Assembly (NCBI RefSeq): GCF_030272615.1
Contig: NC_081411.1
Coordinates: 838,478,136 to 838,542,135 of the forward strand
Direction: 5' to 3'
Length of the DNA stretch: 64,000 bases
Source of the DNA: Cryptomeria japonica
Taxonomy: Eukaryota; Streptophyta; Pinopsida; Cupressales; Cupressaceae
The stretch's first letter is position 1; each line of letters opens with the position of its first letter. Under the pieces are notes generated by a model. The model did not search any database. It was not told where the DNA came from and saw only the letters and a list, made by a program, of their open reading frames with translations. This document shows positions 24,233 to 36,149 of the stretch, in pieces. Both the position numbers and the translations under genes were made by a program.

Positions 24233-25094
24233 CATTGGCATTATACACTCAGATGAGAATAGTTGATATTGTCATTGATGGTAACCAACTAGTAACATGG
24301 TTCACAAGTTAGACCTGCAACAGACATCATCTACCAGCACCGACAGTTACTACAAGGTTATTCTCACCGACATCCAGTCTACACCAACAAAAGATCTTAC
24401 TGGCACTCCTAGCCGACATGGAAATTATATTGTTTTGTATGGTAATATTATTTGTATAGCTGACATGATGTATCGTAAAGACTCATATATGTATGAGATC
24501 TTGTAGATCATTTTGGAAGTAAGGAATGTAATTAGGTAATGAGTGCAAGCAGTATATGAAAGAGAATAATTGTGTATGCATTATGATGTAATTATTTTAT
24601 GAGTGAATAAGATCAAAGCAGAGCGAAGCAAGGTTTATGGAATAGGTATCTAAGAGAGCTTAAACCAGTACTAAATCCAATATTGCAGATGCTATTTTGA
24701 GCAGTACATTGTCATTGGATTTAACCATTTAATTGTGTAGTCAGTATGACTCCATTTTTGTTGTTGAGCAGTGAGCTCTAGGCTGTTGGCCTTCTTGCAT
24801 GTCCAAGCTCCTATTGTATAAGTAATATTTATTCATATTGGCCAGTGAGTAAATATTGTGGGTCACAAATCCCAACTAGGTTTTTCCCCTACTGAGTTTC
24901 CTTGCCAAAAATATCTGTGTTATGGTGTGCATTGATGGTTATACTTTTGTTTCTCTTTATTGCATTATTATTTGCTTATCAGTATATAGATTTTGGTTAT
25001 AAAGTTGGAAACAAGTTTAAATGTTTTGCTTACTGGTTAGACACTGATTCACCCACCCATCTCAATGTCTTTGGGACTGATAAAGTATCTAATA
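24233..25094 (+). repeat. Nona-1 3' LTR
   Basis: About 862 bp, starting CATTGGCATTATACACTC (the TG start has become CA) and ending AAAGTATCTAATA. M3 at 24269-24284 reads TTGTCATTGATGGTAA. It matches the Nona-2 3' LTR throughout. Confidence 0.88.
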
Positions 25095-25274
25095 GACAAG
25101 GGAAGTGAAACTCCATCAGAGTATTCAAGTTTAAATGAGTTAGGACCCAATACCTCTTTGATCATGAATGGTCCTTTCCATAGAGAATCAAATTTCTTAT
25201 GAGCTCCTTTTGGTTCCCTATGTTTGTTCTAGAGTAGGACTTGATCTCCCTACATAAACTATCATGGTCTAGCT
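25095..25274 (-). pseudogene. Ty3/gypsy integrase C-terminal tail, fragment
   Basis: On the minus strand it reads KHREPKGAHKKFDSLWKGPF then MIKEVLGPNSFKLEYSDGVS. This is the KF..W.GP..I..V...N.F.L..DG pattern at the C-terminal end of Ty3/gypsy integrases. A stop and a frameshift sit near 25225-25255. It is cut on its downstream side by the Nona-1 3' LTR at 25094. On its upstream side it runs straight into the end of Nona-4 ORF2 near 25270, with no LTR between. It is the only Ty3-type protein evidence in the window. Confidence 0.6.
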
Positions 25275-26697
25275 CTACAGCCAAAAAATTTCTTTAATAG
25301 GCAAAGTTTCCTTTGGCACTTCTTTCACTAGTTTGGCTGCTTTACCAGTTGCTTTCTCTTTCTTGGGTTCCTCCTTAGTATCAGTACTTTCAGACTCTGC
25401 TTGGAGAATTAGTTTCCGACCTCTTTTCTTTGATGCAGTCTCCTTCTTTGCATATATTTTAGGTTCTAGTTCCTTTTTAGTTTGGACACTTCATGTCACT
25501 CTTGTACTTTTTATCATCGGAGGTGCTTGCTCATCCTTCTTCCTCTTACCTTTACCACTTATGGTTGGAATACTATTGGTTTCAACTTTTGCAATTTGAA
25601 TTTCAACTATATCCAATTTTGTCTTCCTTTTGTTTGTTGGAGATGCCAATAGGTTATTGTCATAACCGATCAATAAGTCATAGTTGACTTCATAGCTCAT
25701 ATCTTCCATTTCATCTTCTCTAGGCTCAATAGCCTCCATCAAATAGAAATCAATGGTAACTATGAAAATAATATCCTTAGCGAAGTGTTTCACCACATCC
25801 TCAAGAAATCTTACCCTCATACTCATTTTCTTCTAAAATTCATTGAAATATTTATTCATTGCGATAGACAAAGTGTTCCTCACAGCCTTGATGTTATTAA
25901 TCTAGGCAGTTACTGGTAGATCCTTAGACCATTCAAGATCACCAATTCTGGGTAGGAAATTTTGGAAATAAAAGAATAGACCGATCAACAACTATCCAAA
26001 TTTAAACTTTTGACTATTAACCTTCTTGATAGACTGAATATTCAACATTAATTGGCTGCTTATGGCCTCACATATGTCATAATTAGCATTTTCAGCTATC
26101 ATTTTATAAGCAGCATGCACTTCTACAGATGGTACACTATTTATTCTGCTAGAATAGAATATCTGGTAGCTTATATCCATAGCTGCCAACTTAACTGCTG
26201 GGTCCTTGATGTTATTGATAGAAAAAGAACGTCCATCAAAGGTTGATCTAGTTAAAGTGTTTACTGTCTCTTTTCAAATTCACCTCAGCTTAGGTACTTC
26301 ATCGATTGAGTAAAAACCAGTTATTGCTTGAATAGCCTCCTTGGTTATAGTATGAGTCCTTTCTAAATACATGTTTTCCCCATGAACATGACTCAGAATA
26401 ATTTAGATACATTCCTCTTCAAACTGTTCAAGAAATATTTCCATTTTCATAAACCCTAATATACTCAAGTTGAATCTTTCCATTTTCATTGCAAAGGGAT
26501 TTCAACTGAGAATATATAAAAAATAATCTTGAATCCTCAATTTCTCAATCAATGTAGCTAGACAAATCTCCTCTCACTATGACACCACTAGGAACTTGTG
26601 ATAATGCATTATAAGACATAATTCATTCTGACTTTACAACTTCCATAGGTTCAGATGTGATCATCAATTTCTCTACTGGTTCTGAAGATGATGCCAT
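25275..26697 (-). pseudogene. Nona-4 ORF2, divergent and C-terminally truncated
   Basis: Starts MASSSEPVEKL at 26697. Collinear motifs with Nona-1 ORF2 include HVHGENMYLERTHTITKEAI (versus VHGEFIWLDSVFKITKEAI), FDGRSFSINNIKDPAVK (versus FDNRSLRVNDIKDTNVK), INSVPSVEVHAAYKMIAENA then NYDICEAI, and FKFGQLLIGLFFYFQNFLP. A basic linker (KGKRKKDEQ; KKRGRKLIL) follows. The frame stops at 25275 (KEIFWL). Internal stops lie near 25494, 26280, 26405, 26550 and 26625. The shared motif order over a low overall identity suggests that the domain was conserved while the family diverged. Confidence 0.68.
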
Positions 26698-27177
26698 TTT
26701 AGATAGACTAGATTCGAAGTAGGATTTTTCAAAGAAATACCTTAGTTTACGCGCACTGCCTCATTTACTGGTTGAATACTCAAGTGCACACCAATTCAGT
26801 CTTCACTAAACTTCAAATCAGCTTGATCACTCAAATCTCGATACAACTTTGACTAAAATCAGCTAACAATCCTTTCTTAGCTTTGCAAATGCTCAAAAAC
26901 AATTTCTTGAATGCATTAGGGTAAAAATAGCAAAGTGAAACTCACTTTTATCCTTTTAACCTACTGCATTAAATGTTCACCCGTTAGGGTTACAAACCCT
27001 AGTTACACCACTTAATGATACATAAAATATTGATAGATGTAAAACCGATTGATAACCAATTGACAAAATGTTATCAAAATTTCATGCATTCAAACTCTCT
27101 TACCTCTCATTCTTTTCAAAGGGTTCGGAAGAAGATTTACCGCTATGCTCCCCTTAGCCATATTGAAAAGGCTTAAT
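26698..27177 (-). other. Nona-4 spacer between Gag-like gene and ORF2
   Basis: About 480 bp, AT-rich, no recognisable coding content. It is the equivalent of 12120-12422 in Nona-1. Confidence 0.5.
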
Positions 27178-28456
27178 TCACCAGTGCAAGATTATCACAC
27201 TGGGTAAAGGAATAGTTTCTTCTCCAGGTAAATCATCACTCTTCTTCTTCCATATTTGATTCATTTTTTCTCTAGTTTCTTCAATATTGACCTTTTGCTT
27301 GCCTTTTTGATCTTTAGAATGACTAACCGGTTTGGTCTTTCTTGATCTACAAGACTTTGCCATGTGTCCTAGTTTATGACAATGATAGCTTGCCATTCCT
27401 GATGATCTCCAAGGTCCTACATTACCTCTTCTAGTTCACCTTCTGCAATTCATAGCCACATGACCAAAATTGTTACAGATGGTGTAAATGACATTTGTTA
27501 CCTTTTCCATCTCAAATGGACTAAACTGGTTGTCATATGGTCTTTGCTAGTTCAATTTACTTCGGTTATCATAATTTCTCATCTAGTTGCCATTTTGGTC
27601 TTGGATTCATATGCGGTACTAGATTATTTGCTCCATATCTACATTCAATTGCTCTATATCCATACATTTTGAATGTGAAGCAATGACCTTCAAATTTCTT
27701 GGACATATACCTAGTATTTGTATTGTAGCTTGCATTTCCATTAGGTTTGTTTCTACAAACATTTGCAGTGTGACTAGGTTTATTGCAAACAAAGCAAATG
27801 AATTTAAAGACCTTACCGGTAGGCTTTTTAGCCTTAGGATCAGATTTCTTCTTCTGAGTGTTGCTCTTGGTAATAAAGGATTCTCCTTTTTTAGATGTGT
27901 GAAAACCAAGTCAAGAGGTATCACCTTTCATCCTTTGTGATTGAATTTACTCTTCTAGTAAGGTAGAACTTTTGTTGAACTTTTCTAGTTTCTCATTCGC
28001 TTAAGTGATCTATCTGGTGAGATGTTTATTATGTTTTGATAGGTTCTCTCTCAGAGATGATACTAATTCAAGATCTAGCTGTAAGTTCTCTTTTTATTCT
28101 CTCTCCGCATTCAAATGCTCATGCAAAGCAGCATTCTCTCGCTTGATCTTGGCAATCTCATGATCTCTTTCATTGATGAGATCTTCAGTAGTTCTCTTGG
28201 CTTCCAGTTCCTGACTCATGCAGATAGTAAAACCTTCTAGCTCTCTCCTCAGATTTACCTTTTCACTGTTTAGTTTTTTAACTTCCTCAGCTAAAGCATC
28301 AATATTGGCCTCATCTAAAGAACTATTATCAAATATTTCTAATAGTTATTTAATTAGCTCTCTCCTTTTAACTTGAGAAGCTTTCAGTTTGGCCCTTAGG
28401 GTTTCAAGCTCATTTCTACTAGCCTCAAGCTCTCTAGCCATCTCAAAGTAGCTCAT
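27178..28456 (-). pseudogene. Nona-4 Gag-like protein with coiled coil and zinc knuckles
   Basis: Starts MSYFEMARELEASRNELETL at 28456; an in-frame stop lies upstream. A long coiled coil follows (LAEEVKKLNSEKVNLRREL; EIAKIKRENAALHEHLNAE) to about 28080. Knuckles come next: CFVCNKPSHTANVC near 27750-27790 is complete. CFTFKMYGYRAIEC near 27650-27690 has lost a Cys and a His. CTICNNFGHVAMNC near 27440-27490 is complete. YHCHKLGHMAKSC near 27355-27400 lacks its first Cys. The tail ends at 27178. Several stops and frameshifts are present. The same order of coiled coil and four knuckles is found in Nona-1 Gag. Confidence 0.72.
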
Positions 28457-28513
28457 GTCCCTAATGGTGGCTTTGGGGTTTCCTTATAAGCTATTATTCT
28501 TTAAAGAAGTTAG

Positions 28514-28525
28514 GCTATGATACTA
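28514..28525 (-). promoter_or_regulatory. Nona-4 primer binding site, mutated
   Basis: The minus strand reads TAGTATCATAGC two bases after the LTR end. This is TGGTATCAGAGC with two changes. Confidence 0.75.
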
Positions 28526-30235
28526 ATTGATGGACTTGTAAAGCACTGAGGGGGGGTGAATCAGTGACACCAAAAACAATACTACTTTAAATAGTGACCG
28601 ATAGATATACTTAACAAGTTTGTTAAACAATATGCATGCAATCCAAAATGATATAACAACATCCACAATAAGTAAAACATCCACCATAACACAAGTGTTT
28701 ATATGTGGAAAACCCAAATGGGAAAAACTATGGTGAGACGGGACTCACAAGTTAACTATCTGCAGTAATAGATAACTGACCGGTTAAGGCCTACAAAAAG
28801 TTACTTTGCTAGGAGCAAATCCTATTATAGATCCCAAAGCTTAGTTAAAAGCTATACCCTGTAAAAGGTAGTACCCTGTAAGGAGTAACCTTGATAGAGG
28901 ATTTTTGAATCCAAGCTAATGGATCACCTGGTTAGAGGATTTGTACAATGAAGCTTGTTAGAGCTTACCTAGTTAGTGTTGGCATATGTGCAGAGCATGA
29001 TGACATGATGATATTGTGTGTTGTCATTGATGTCAATATGCTAAAGAGTGAACTGGTATATTGAAGTAAGCAACTTGTAAAAGAACCAGTATGATGTAGT
29101 GAACCGGTATATGTGAAAAAGTGAAGCGGTACTAGTATATGTGAAAAAGGGAAGCAGTATGTCTGTCCAAGTGAACCGGTATGTTGAAATGTGAACTTGT
29201 ATACAAAATGTTTTATATCAAGGTTTCATATGGTATGACTACCAGTTGGTAGTCTTAGCTTCAGGCTTTTTGGTTGAAGTGTTCCAAGCCTGTGTGATTC
29301 AACCAATGACATCGTGTGATGAGTTAGTATTGTAATGAAGAATAGATTGTGTTGTCATGTCAACCTTGTATGCATGAAGGATCTTGCATGAAGGAGATTG
29401 ATCCTATCTACCTCAGGAATGTGCATAGTCTTTGTAAATGGTTGAAAACACATGATGGGTTATCAGCCTACAAGAAGCGGTGAAGAATGAACGATGGAGA
29501 ACATCTTGACATCTGTTCAAGACTATTGTAATCAATGCAACATGTTTAATGGCTAGGATTGAACCGATTGAATTGCTTAACCTAAATGTTTAGGGTTTAG
29601 GGTTTATGCTACCAACCTATTTGTTCCCTATAAGGTTCATGTTGTTTTTCATGTTGAGATTGTTGGCAAATGTTGTGTGTGTATCTAAGTATAGAGATAC
29701 ATGATTCTTGCTAGACCAGATAAGAGAATAGATACCTACAGAGTGTGATTGCAGAAGAAAGGAACTAAAGTGGATCTGCATTGCCATTGAAGTGCTGTTA
29801 CCAGATCATTGTAATACCTGTTGACCTCTAACCATTTCAACAGTTGGAAAATCCATTAATAGGGTAGCTTTAACTGACTTGTTGTAAATCCTTTAACAAA
29901 GTGACTCAAAATCTTTGAGTTCTTGAAATCCTCTAACATGGTAACCTTTAATAGGGTTTAACCTTTAACTGGTTATTTTAGCCATCCTTTAACCGAGTGA
30001 TCCCAAACAGGACCGGTTCCTAATAGAACCTATTGTAAAAGTATCTAACCAGACTAGGTTCCTTACAAAGAGGAATTCAAAAGGGTTCAAAGAACAGCTT
30101 GTGGCTATTCATTCCCACCATGGTTTTTCCTAGTTGGGTTTCCACGTGAAAAAATATGTGTGTTATGGGTGATGTTTTTTGATGTGATGCTTTGTTATTT
30201 TCTATCAAGCGGTAAAGCATGTTGAACCAGTAAGT

Positions 30236-31736
30236 TGATAACTCAATTATGAATGGATAGTACCAAACCAGTACTGAGAGGGGGGGAGGTGAATAAGTAC
30301 AGACAAAAACACAATCCTAAACTAGTTTGTCAGTAGACACTCTGCCTTGGCAGACAAATAGTAACACCGGTCTTAAATAGAGTAGAACCAGCAAAACCCA
30401 GAGTAGCTGAGACAAACATAAACCGGTTGACACTTATCTTTTCATACAATCTAATACTTCATTTCCATTTCACCGTAGTGCATGAACAGGTAATCTACCA
30501 TCAAAGATATATATAAACAGCTAGATCAACATGATTCACCACTTGACAGAAAGCAACATATCATCACATGAAAAAGACATCACATATGACACACATATTT
30601 TTCACATGGAAACCTAACTGGGAAAAACCATGGTGGGGATGAATACCCACAAGCTTGTTTTTGAACTCTTTAGAAGTTTTCTCTATTAGGAACCTTGTTC
30701 GGTTAAAGACTGATATAATAGCATATGTTAGGAACCGATCCTGTTAGGGATCACCTGGTTAAGGGATGGCTAGAATACCCAGTTAAGGGTTAAACCCTGT
30801 TAAAGGTTACCTTGTTAGAGGATTTCAAGATCTCAATGGTTTTGAGTCACCCTGTTAAAGGATTTACAGCAAGCCGATTAAAGCTACCCTATTAAGGGAT
30901 TTCCCAACTGTTGAGGTGGTTAGAGATCAACAGGTATTACAATAATCTGGTAACAACACTCAATGCCAATGCAGATCCACTTTAGCTCCTATTCACCTTA
31001 TGCACTTAGACTCTGCCAATATCACTTCTCTCCTTTGATCTGGCAAGAATCACATATCTCTTCTCTTGGATACACACACAACTTTTTCCAAGAACCTCAG
31101 AAAGAAACACAACATCGACCTTATAGGAAACAGATAGGTTGGTAGCATTAACAGTAAACCCTAAACCTATTGGGTTAAGGAATTCAAATGATTTAATCTT
31201 GACCATTGAGCTATTGCATTAAATGCAACAGTCTTGATCCAATCTCAAGACATTCTCCATCATTCATTTTCCACCAATTCCATGGCAGCTAATAACCCAT
31301 AACGCGTTATCACCATTTACAAGCTTTGCACATTCCCGAGGTAGATGGGAACAATCTCCTTCATGCAAGATCCTTCACGCGCACAAGGTTGACATGGCAA
31401 CATGATCTGTTCTTCATTACAATACTAACTCATCACACAAATTCACCAGATGAGCCACACAGGCTTGAAGCACTTCAACTGGAAACTCTGAAGTTGAGAC
31501 TACCAACTGGTAGTCATACAAAGCTTCCATGTGTTGGTTCCCATAACCACATGCCCGTTCACCTTGAACAAACACACCGCTTCACTTTGGCACAAATGTC
31601 AGTTCACAGTATTATACTGGTTCTCTTCTCTTTATCATATTGACATCAATCACAACACACAATGTCATTATGTCCTCATACCGGTTCACATGTAAAATGT
31701 CATTATGTCCTCATATAGGTTCACATAATGCCAGCA
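30236..31736 (-). repeat. Cop-4 3' LTR
   Basis: On the minus strand it starts TGCTGGCATTATGTGAACC and ends TTGAGTTATCA. It is 1,501 bp, and its partner is at 36150-37652. Confidence 0.93.
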
Positions 31737-31993
31737 ATCTCCTCCTTTGGCATTGATGGCAATATAGAAGGATATCTCTTTACTTCACATCTTCTTCCCT
31801 AATTTCTATAGATATCTTCTCCGCTTCTTTTCTTCTCCCCCTTTGACAACAAAGCCAAAATGGAGGCACAAGCTTCCCTATTCCATTATGCTGCTCCCCC
31901 TGAGGAGTAGCATCCTTCAACACATCAATCCTGAAGAAAAATTTGACTATGCAATACTTGACTGATGTGAAGCATATACCTTTAGTTTACTTC
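31737..31993 (-). other. Cop-4 3' untranslated region with two purine tracts
   Basis: On the minus strand the M1-like motif (TTTGTTGTCAA plus AGGGGGAG, near 31837-31855) precedes M2 (TTGCCATCAATGCCAA, near 31748-31765) and the tract AGGAGGAGAT next to the LTR. The priming tract has one G-to-A change. Confidence 0.75.
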
Positions 31994-34900
31994 CTAAAGG
32001 GGTAGCACCCCTAATTCACCTCTTAAGTAGATAAATTTAGCCTTTGGGAGAGGCTTGGTGAATATGTCTACTAACTGCTCCTTACTGGAAACATGTTCTA
32101 GTGCAATCTCTTCGTTTTGAACCTTTTCCCTCAAGAAATGATACTTAAGCTCAAAGTGCTTAGTTCTAGAATGTAAAACCAAATTCTTGGAGATGTTAAT
32201 TGCACTAGTATTGTCACAAAATATACTTATCGGTTCAGGTACAGGAACGTTGAAGCCATTCAATACATGCTTCATCCAAATTGTCTGAGTGCAATTCATG
32301 AAAGCTGCAACATACTCTACTTCCACTGTAGACTAAGAGATAAACTCTACTTCTTACTCATCCATGAGACCAGTCTACCACTAAGAAAGAATGCACCACC
32401 AGTTGTGCTTTTCTGGTCATCTATATTACCAACCCAATCACCATCTATGAACACTTTCAGGTTAAAATCATTATTGTATGGATACCATAACCCATAGTCA
32501 ATAGTTCCCTTTAGATACCTAACAATCCGCTTGACTGCAACCAAGTGGGATTCTCTTGGGCTTTTCTAGAACCTTGCAGTAATGCCAACTGCATGTGCAA
32601 TATTTGGTCTGCTATGCACTACATAATACAACTTACCAATCATTGATCGGTATTCCTTCTCATCAACCAATATTGAGTCATCCTCTTTGGATAATTTACA
32701 ACCGGTCACCACTGGTGTACCAACCAATTTGCTATCTTCTATGCCAAAGGTCTTCAACACCTCTTTGACATACTTGGGCCAAGTGATAAAGATTCCATCT
32801 TTCATCTATTGGATCTACAGTACAATGAAGAACTTATTCTCCCCTATGAGTGTCATCTCAAACTCTTTCTTCATCTCATCTGCAAACTCATGACTCATCT
32901 TGTCCTCTCCACCAAAGATAATGTCATCAACAAATACCTCACAGATTAGGATCAAATCTCCTTTAGACTTCAAGTAGATATTGCTATCTTTGCTTGTTCT
33001 CTCAAAGCCAATCTTCACAAGATGGGAATGTAGGCATTCATACCATGCTCTAGGTGCCTGCTTTAGACCATATAAGGCTTTGTGTAGCCTACATACCATG
33101 TCACTGTCTTCAGATAGGGAAAACCCATTTGGTTGCTCTATATACACCTCCTATTCAATTACACCATTTAAGAATGCAGATTTTACATCCATTTGATATA
33201 CTTTGAATCCTTTAAAAGTTGAATATGCAAGAAGCATATGAACTCCTTCCAATCTGGCTACAGGAGCAAAGGTTTCTCCATAATCTTATCCTTCTTCTTG
33301 GGCATATCCTTTGCACACCAATTTGGCTTTGTTTCTAATCACTGTGCTATCCTCATTTAGCTTATTTTTGAAAACCCATTTGGTACCAATGACATTTTTA
33401 TGCTCTAGTCTAGGTACCAAAGACCATGTACCATTTTTCTCTATCTAGTCAAGTTCCTCTTCCATTGCCTTGATCCAATCTTCATCTTTATCTACCTCTT
33501 TGAATGATTTAGGCTCAAATTCAAAGATCATACATGAGTTTTCTTTGACATTTCTTCTTGTAAGGATTCTTGCATCCTTATCTCCTATGATCTGCTTAGG
33601 ATCATGATTCAGCTTGACATACTGAGGAATGGTCTTGATAGATTCCTCTTTCTTTTCTTCTTCATCCTCATCTCCATCAGTATTAGCATCTACATCTACT
33701 GGTGTAGGAACACTATTACTGGTACTTGGTTGACTGACAACCAATTCCCAAAAGGTTACAACCAGTTCATTTACCACTTACCCACTACCAGTTTCCTCAG
33801 TTTTCTTAGAGGTTTGATCAACTCTTACATTGATGCTTTCCATAATTCTGTAAGTCCTATTATTGAAACACTTGAGAAATTTTCTCTTGGTGGAATACCC
33901 TAGGAATATTCCTCCATCACATTTCGTATCAAATTTTCTCTGGTGTTCGCTCCTCTTCATGTAACATTTGCTACCAAACACTCTAAAGTAGCTAACCATA
34001 GGTGTCTTACCAATCCAATACTCATAATTATTTTTAGCCTTACCTTTCTTGATGAGTACCCGGTTCATTGTGTAGACTACAGTGCTCACCGCTTCTCTCC
34101 AAAAGGTGTGGGCTACCTTTCCTTGAATCAACATAGTTCTAGCTACTTCAACCACACTCCGGTTATTCCTCTCTAGTAGGTCATTCTACTATGGAGTCTG
34201 GGGGGTAGACAATTGTCTCTTGATGCCATGTTCTTCACAATACTTGTTGAATTCACTGAAACTAAATTCCCCTTCTTGATCAGTTCTCAGGCACTTGATC
34301 CTTTTACCGCTTTCCTTCTCCACTAATGCTCTGAAAGCTTTGAACTTTACAAAAGCTTCAAACTTATCTTTCAAGAATGTGACCCACATCATTCTTGAGC
34401 AGTCATCAGTGAGAATCATGAAGTACCTATCACCCTGCACACTCCTAGTTTTCATAGGACCACACAAATCAGTATGCACAAGATCAAGCAAATTGTCAGC
34501 AGTGAAAGGTTTACCTTTAAAGGTTGAGGAAGACATTTTCCCTAATTGACACTCTCTGCACAAGGTATTATCCAGTTTTCTTAGCACTGGCAACCCTCTA
34601 ACTGCCTTGATCTTACTGGCCTTCACAATGTTATCAAAGTTTACATGGCAGAGTCTCCTATACCATGTCCAGCTATCATCAAATTTAGCCATAAGACATG
34701 TACTTATATTTGCATTCAGTTGAAATAGGTTACCTTTGGTCTGCATGTTTGTGGCCACCAATTCACCATTCTTTCCTTTGATTCTGTATACTCCATTCTT
34801 GAATTCCAAAGTGATACCACTATCATTCAGCTGGGCAACACTCAGAAGGTTGTGTCTAAGACCATCAACCCAATACAAATTCTCAGCACTACTCTTTCCA

Positions 34901-36078
34901 TTCAGAGAGATGGACCCTCTGTCTTTGCCTATACATGGTGCATCATTACCAGAGTGAACCACACCACCATCATAATCTTCCAAGGATAGAAACTTGCTTT
35001 GGTCACCAGTCATATGGTGAGAATAGCCACTGTCAATAATCCACTCATTGGAATTATCAAACCGGGATACAAGAGCCTTCTTGTCTGATGCATCTTCCTT
35101 GACAGCAACAAACACAATATCTTCATTTTCTTCATCTTCTAATTCCTCATCTGTGACACCTTCATCAACTGGCACAAAACAGTTTCTCCAGTTTCCTCTT
35201 TTGAATTTCTTGAACCTTTCCGGTTTGTCCTTATTGTCGCTATTAGGATAGTTTACAGCAATATATCCTATCTGGTTACAAGATAAGCATTTCAAAGGGA
35301 GCTTACCTCTGTATTTTATGGTTCCTTTAGGAAGTTTCTTGGCAAGAAGAGCTTCAAATGCCATCAAAATCTCCTCATCATCCATTTCTCTACTCTGTCT
35401 TGGTTCACCACTAGTGCTAGCTTCTTTTCCTTTTCTAGAAGGTACAACAGAAGCTTTAAAAGTTGATTTAGTCTTTTGAACACTACCATCAAAACTATTT
35501 AGCTCATAGTCTGTCAACTTTGCAATGATGGAGTCTAGGGATACATTAGTCTTTTTTATTGATCTCAACTCCTGAATAGCAATAACCCTTATTGCATAGA
35601 CTGGTAATAAGGATCTCAAGACTTTGCTTACCATAGTGAAATCTTTCATTTTACCACCTGGACTCTTCATATCTCCAACAATGGTTTTGATTCTTATTCC
35701 ATACTATTGAATGGTCTCACCTTCAACCATCCGCATGTCTTCAAACTTCCCTCTAAGGCTTTCTTCTTTAGCTTGTTTTACATGCTCATCACTGCCATAG
35801 ATATTTTCAAGAGTATCCCATACCTCTTTGCGATTTACCTTATCTTGGACATCAATAAACTCAATGTTAGATAAACTACTAATTAGGGCTTCCATGACTT
35901 GCCCATTCTCTTGGATCTCTCTCTTTTGGTCATCAGTGAGAGTACCAGTAGGAGAAACATAGGCATTCTCAACATAACTCCAGTGTTGAGCACCCGTTCT
36001 TCTAATGTATATCTTCATTCTGTCTTTCTATATACTGAAATTTTCTCTATTGAACTTTGGACCTTCCCTCTTCATCAT
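31994..36078 (-). pseudogene. Cop-4 gag-pol polyprotein
   Basis: The start ATG is at 36078 (MMKREGPKFNRENFSI). Gag runs to about 35300. The knuckle reads CLSCNQIGYIAVNY, with His and the last Cys both changed to Tyr. Protease WIIDSGYSHHMTGDQ lies near 35010-35050. Integrase has CHVNFDNIVK, CRECQLGKMSS, HTDLCGPMKTRS, and RTDQEGEF with one G-to-E change. RT has [14 protein letters not shown] and FVDD near 32930. RNase H ends GELGVLPL at 31994. The longest open piece is 493 residues (35670-34189). Stops lie near 36030, 35703, 34188, 33780, 33444 and 32814, and a few more. RT and protease active-site residues are intact. Confidence 0.93.
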
Positions 36079-36135
36079 TAGATTGGGATATTTACCTCAA
36101 GCGGTTAATCTTATAACATAGAGGACCTGGAGGAT

Positions 36136-36147
36136 GCGCTGATACCA
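36136..36147 (-). promoter_or_regulatory. Cop-4 primer binding site
   Basis: The minus strand reads TGGTATCAGCGC. One base differs from the canonical tRNA-Met site. Confidence 0.85.
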
Positions 36148-36149
36148 AT

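Larger units (their letters stand above)
9726..25094 (+). mobile_element. Nona-1, LTR retroelement with Gag-like protein and a large ORF2 but no pol
   Basis: The order is partial 5' LTR, primer site, Gag-like gene, spacer, ORF2, purine tract and 3' LTR (24233-25094). The left end of the 5' LTR is outside the window, beyond Cop-2. It is interrupted by S1 and Nona-2. Removing the insertions leaves an internal region of about 5 kb with no protease, integrase, RT or RNase H that I can recognise. The LTR ends (TG/CA type), primer site and purine tract are like those of the copia elements nearby. Together this indicates a non-autonomous LTR element, comparable in concept to LARD or TR-GAG elements but with an extra conserved gene. 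Confidence 0.85.

Noticed and set aside
25333-25599. Plus-strand open frame of 88 residues with a hydrophobic look (MAALPVAFSFLGSS...)
   Set aside because: It lies antisense to the Nona-4 ORF2 linker, whose frame is supported by collinearity with other copies.
29585-29610. TTTAGGG tandem units resembling plant telomere repeat (also near 4896, 37066 and 44822)
   Set aside because: Only two or so units, at the same position in several copies of one LTR family. It is part of the LTR sequence rather than a telomere or interstitial array.
31326-31643. A 105-residue open frame, repeated at 37243-37560 and on the minus strand at 4418 and 50232
   Set aside because: It is antisense to the 5' part of the Cop LTR, and recurs because the LTR recurs. 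There is no domain signal and no support from synonymous change.
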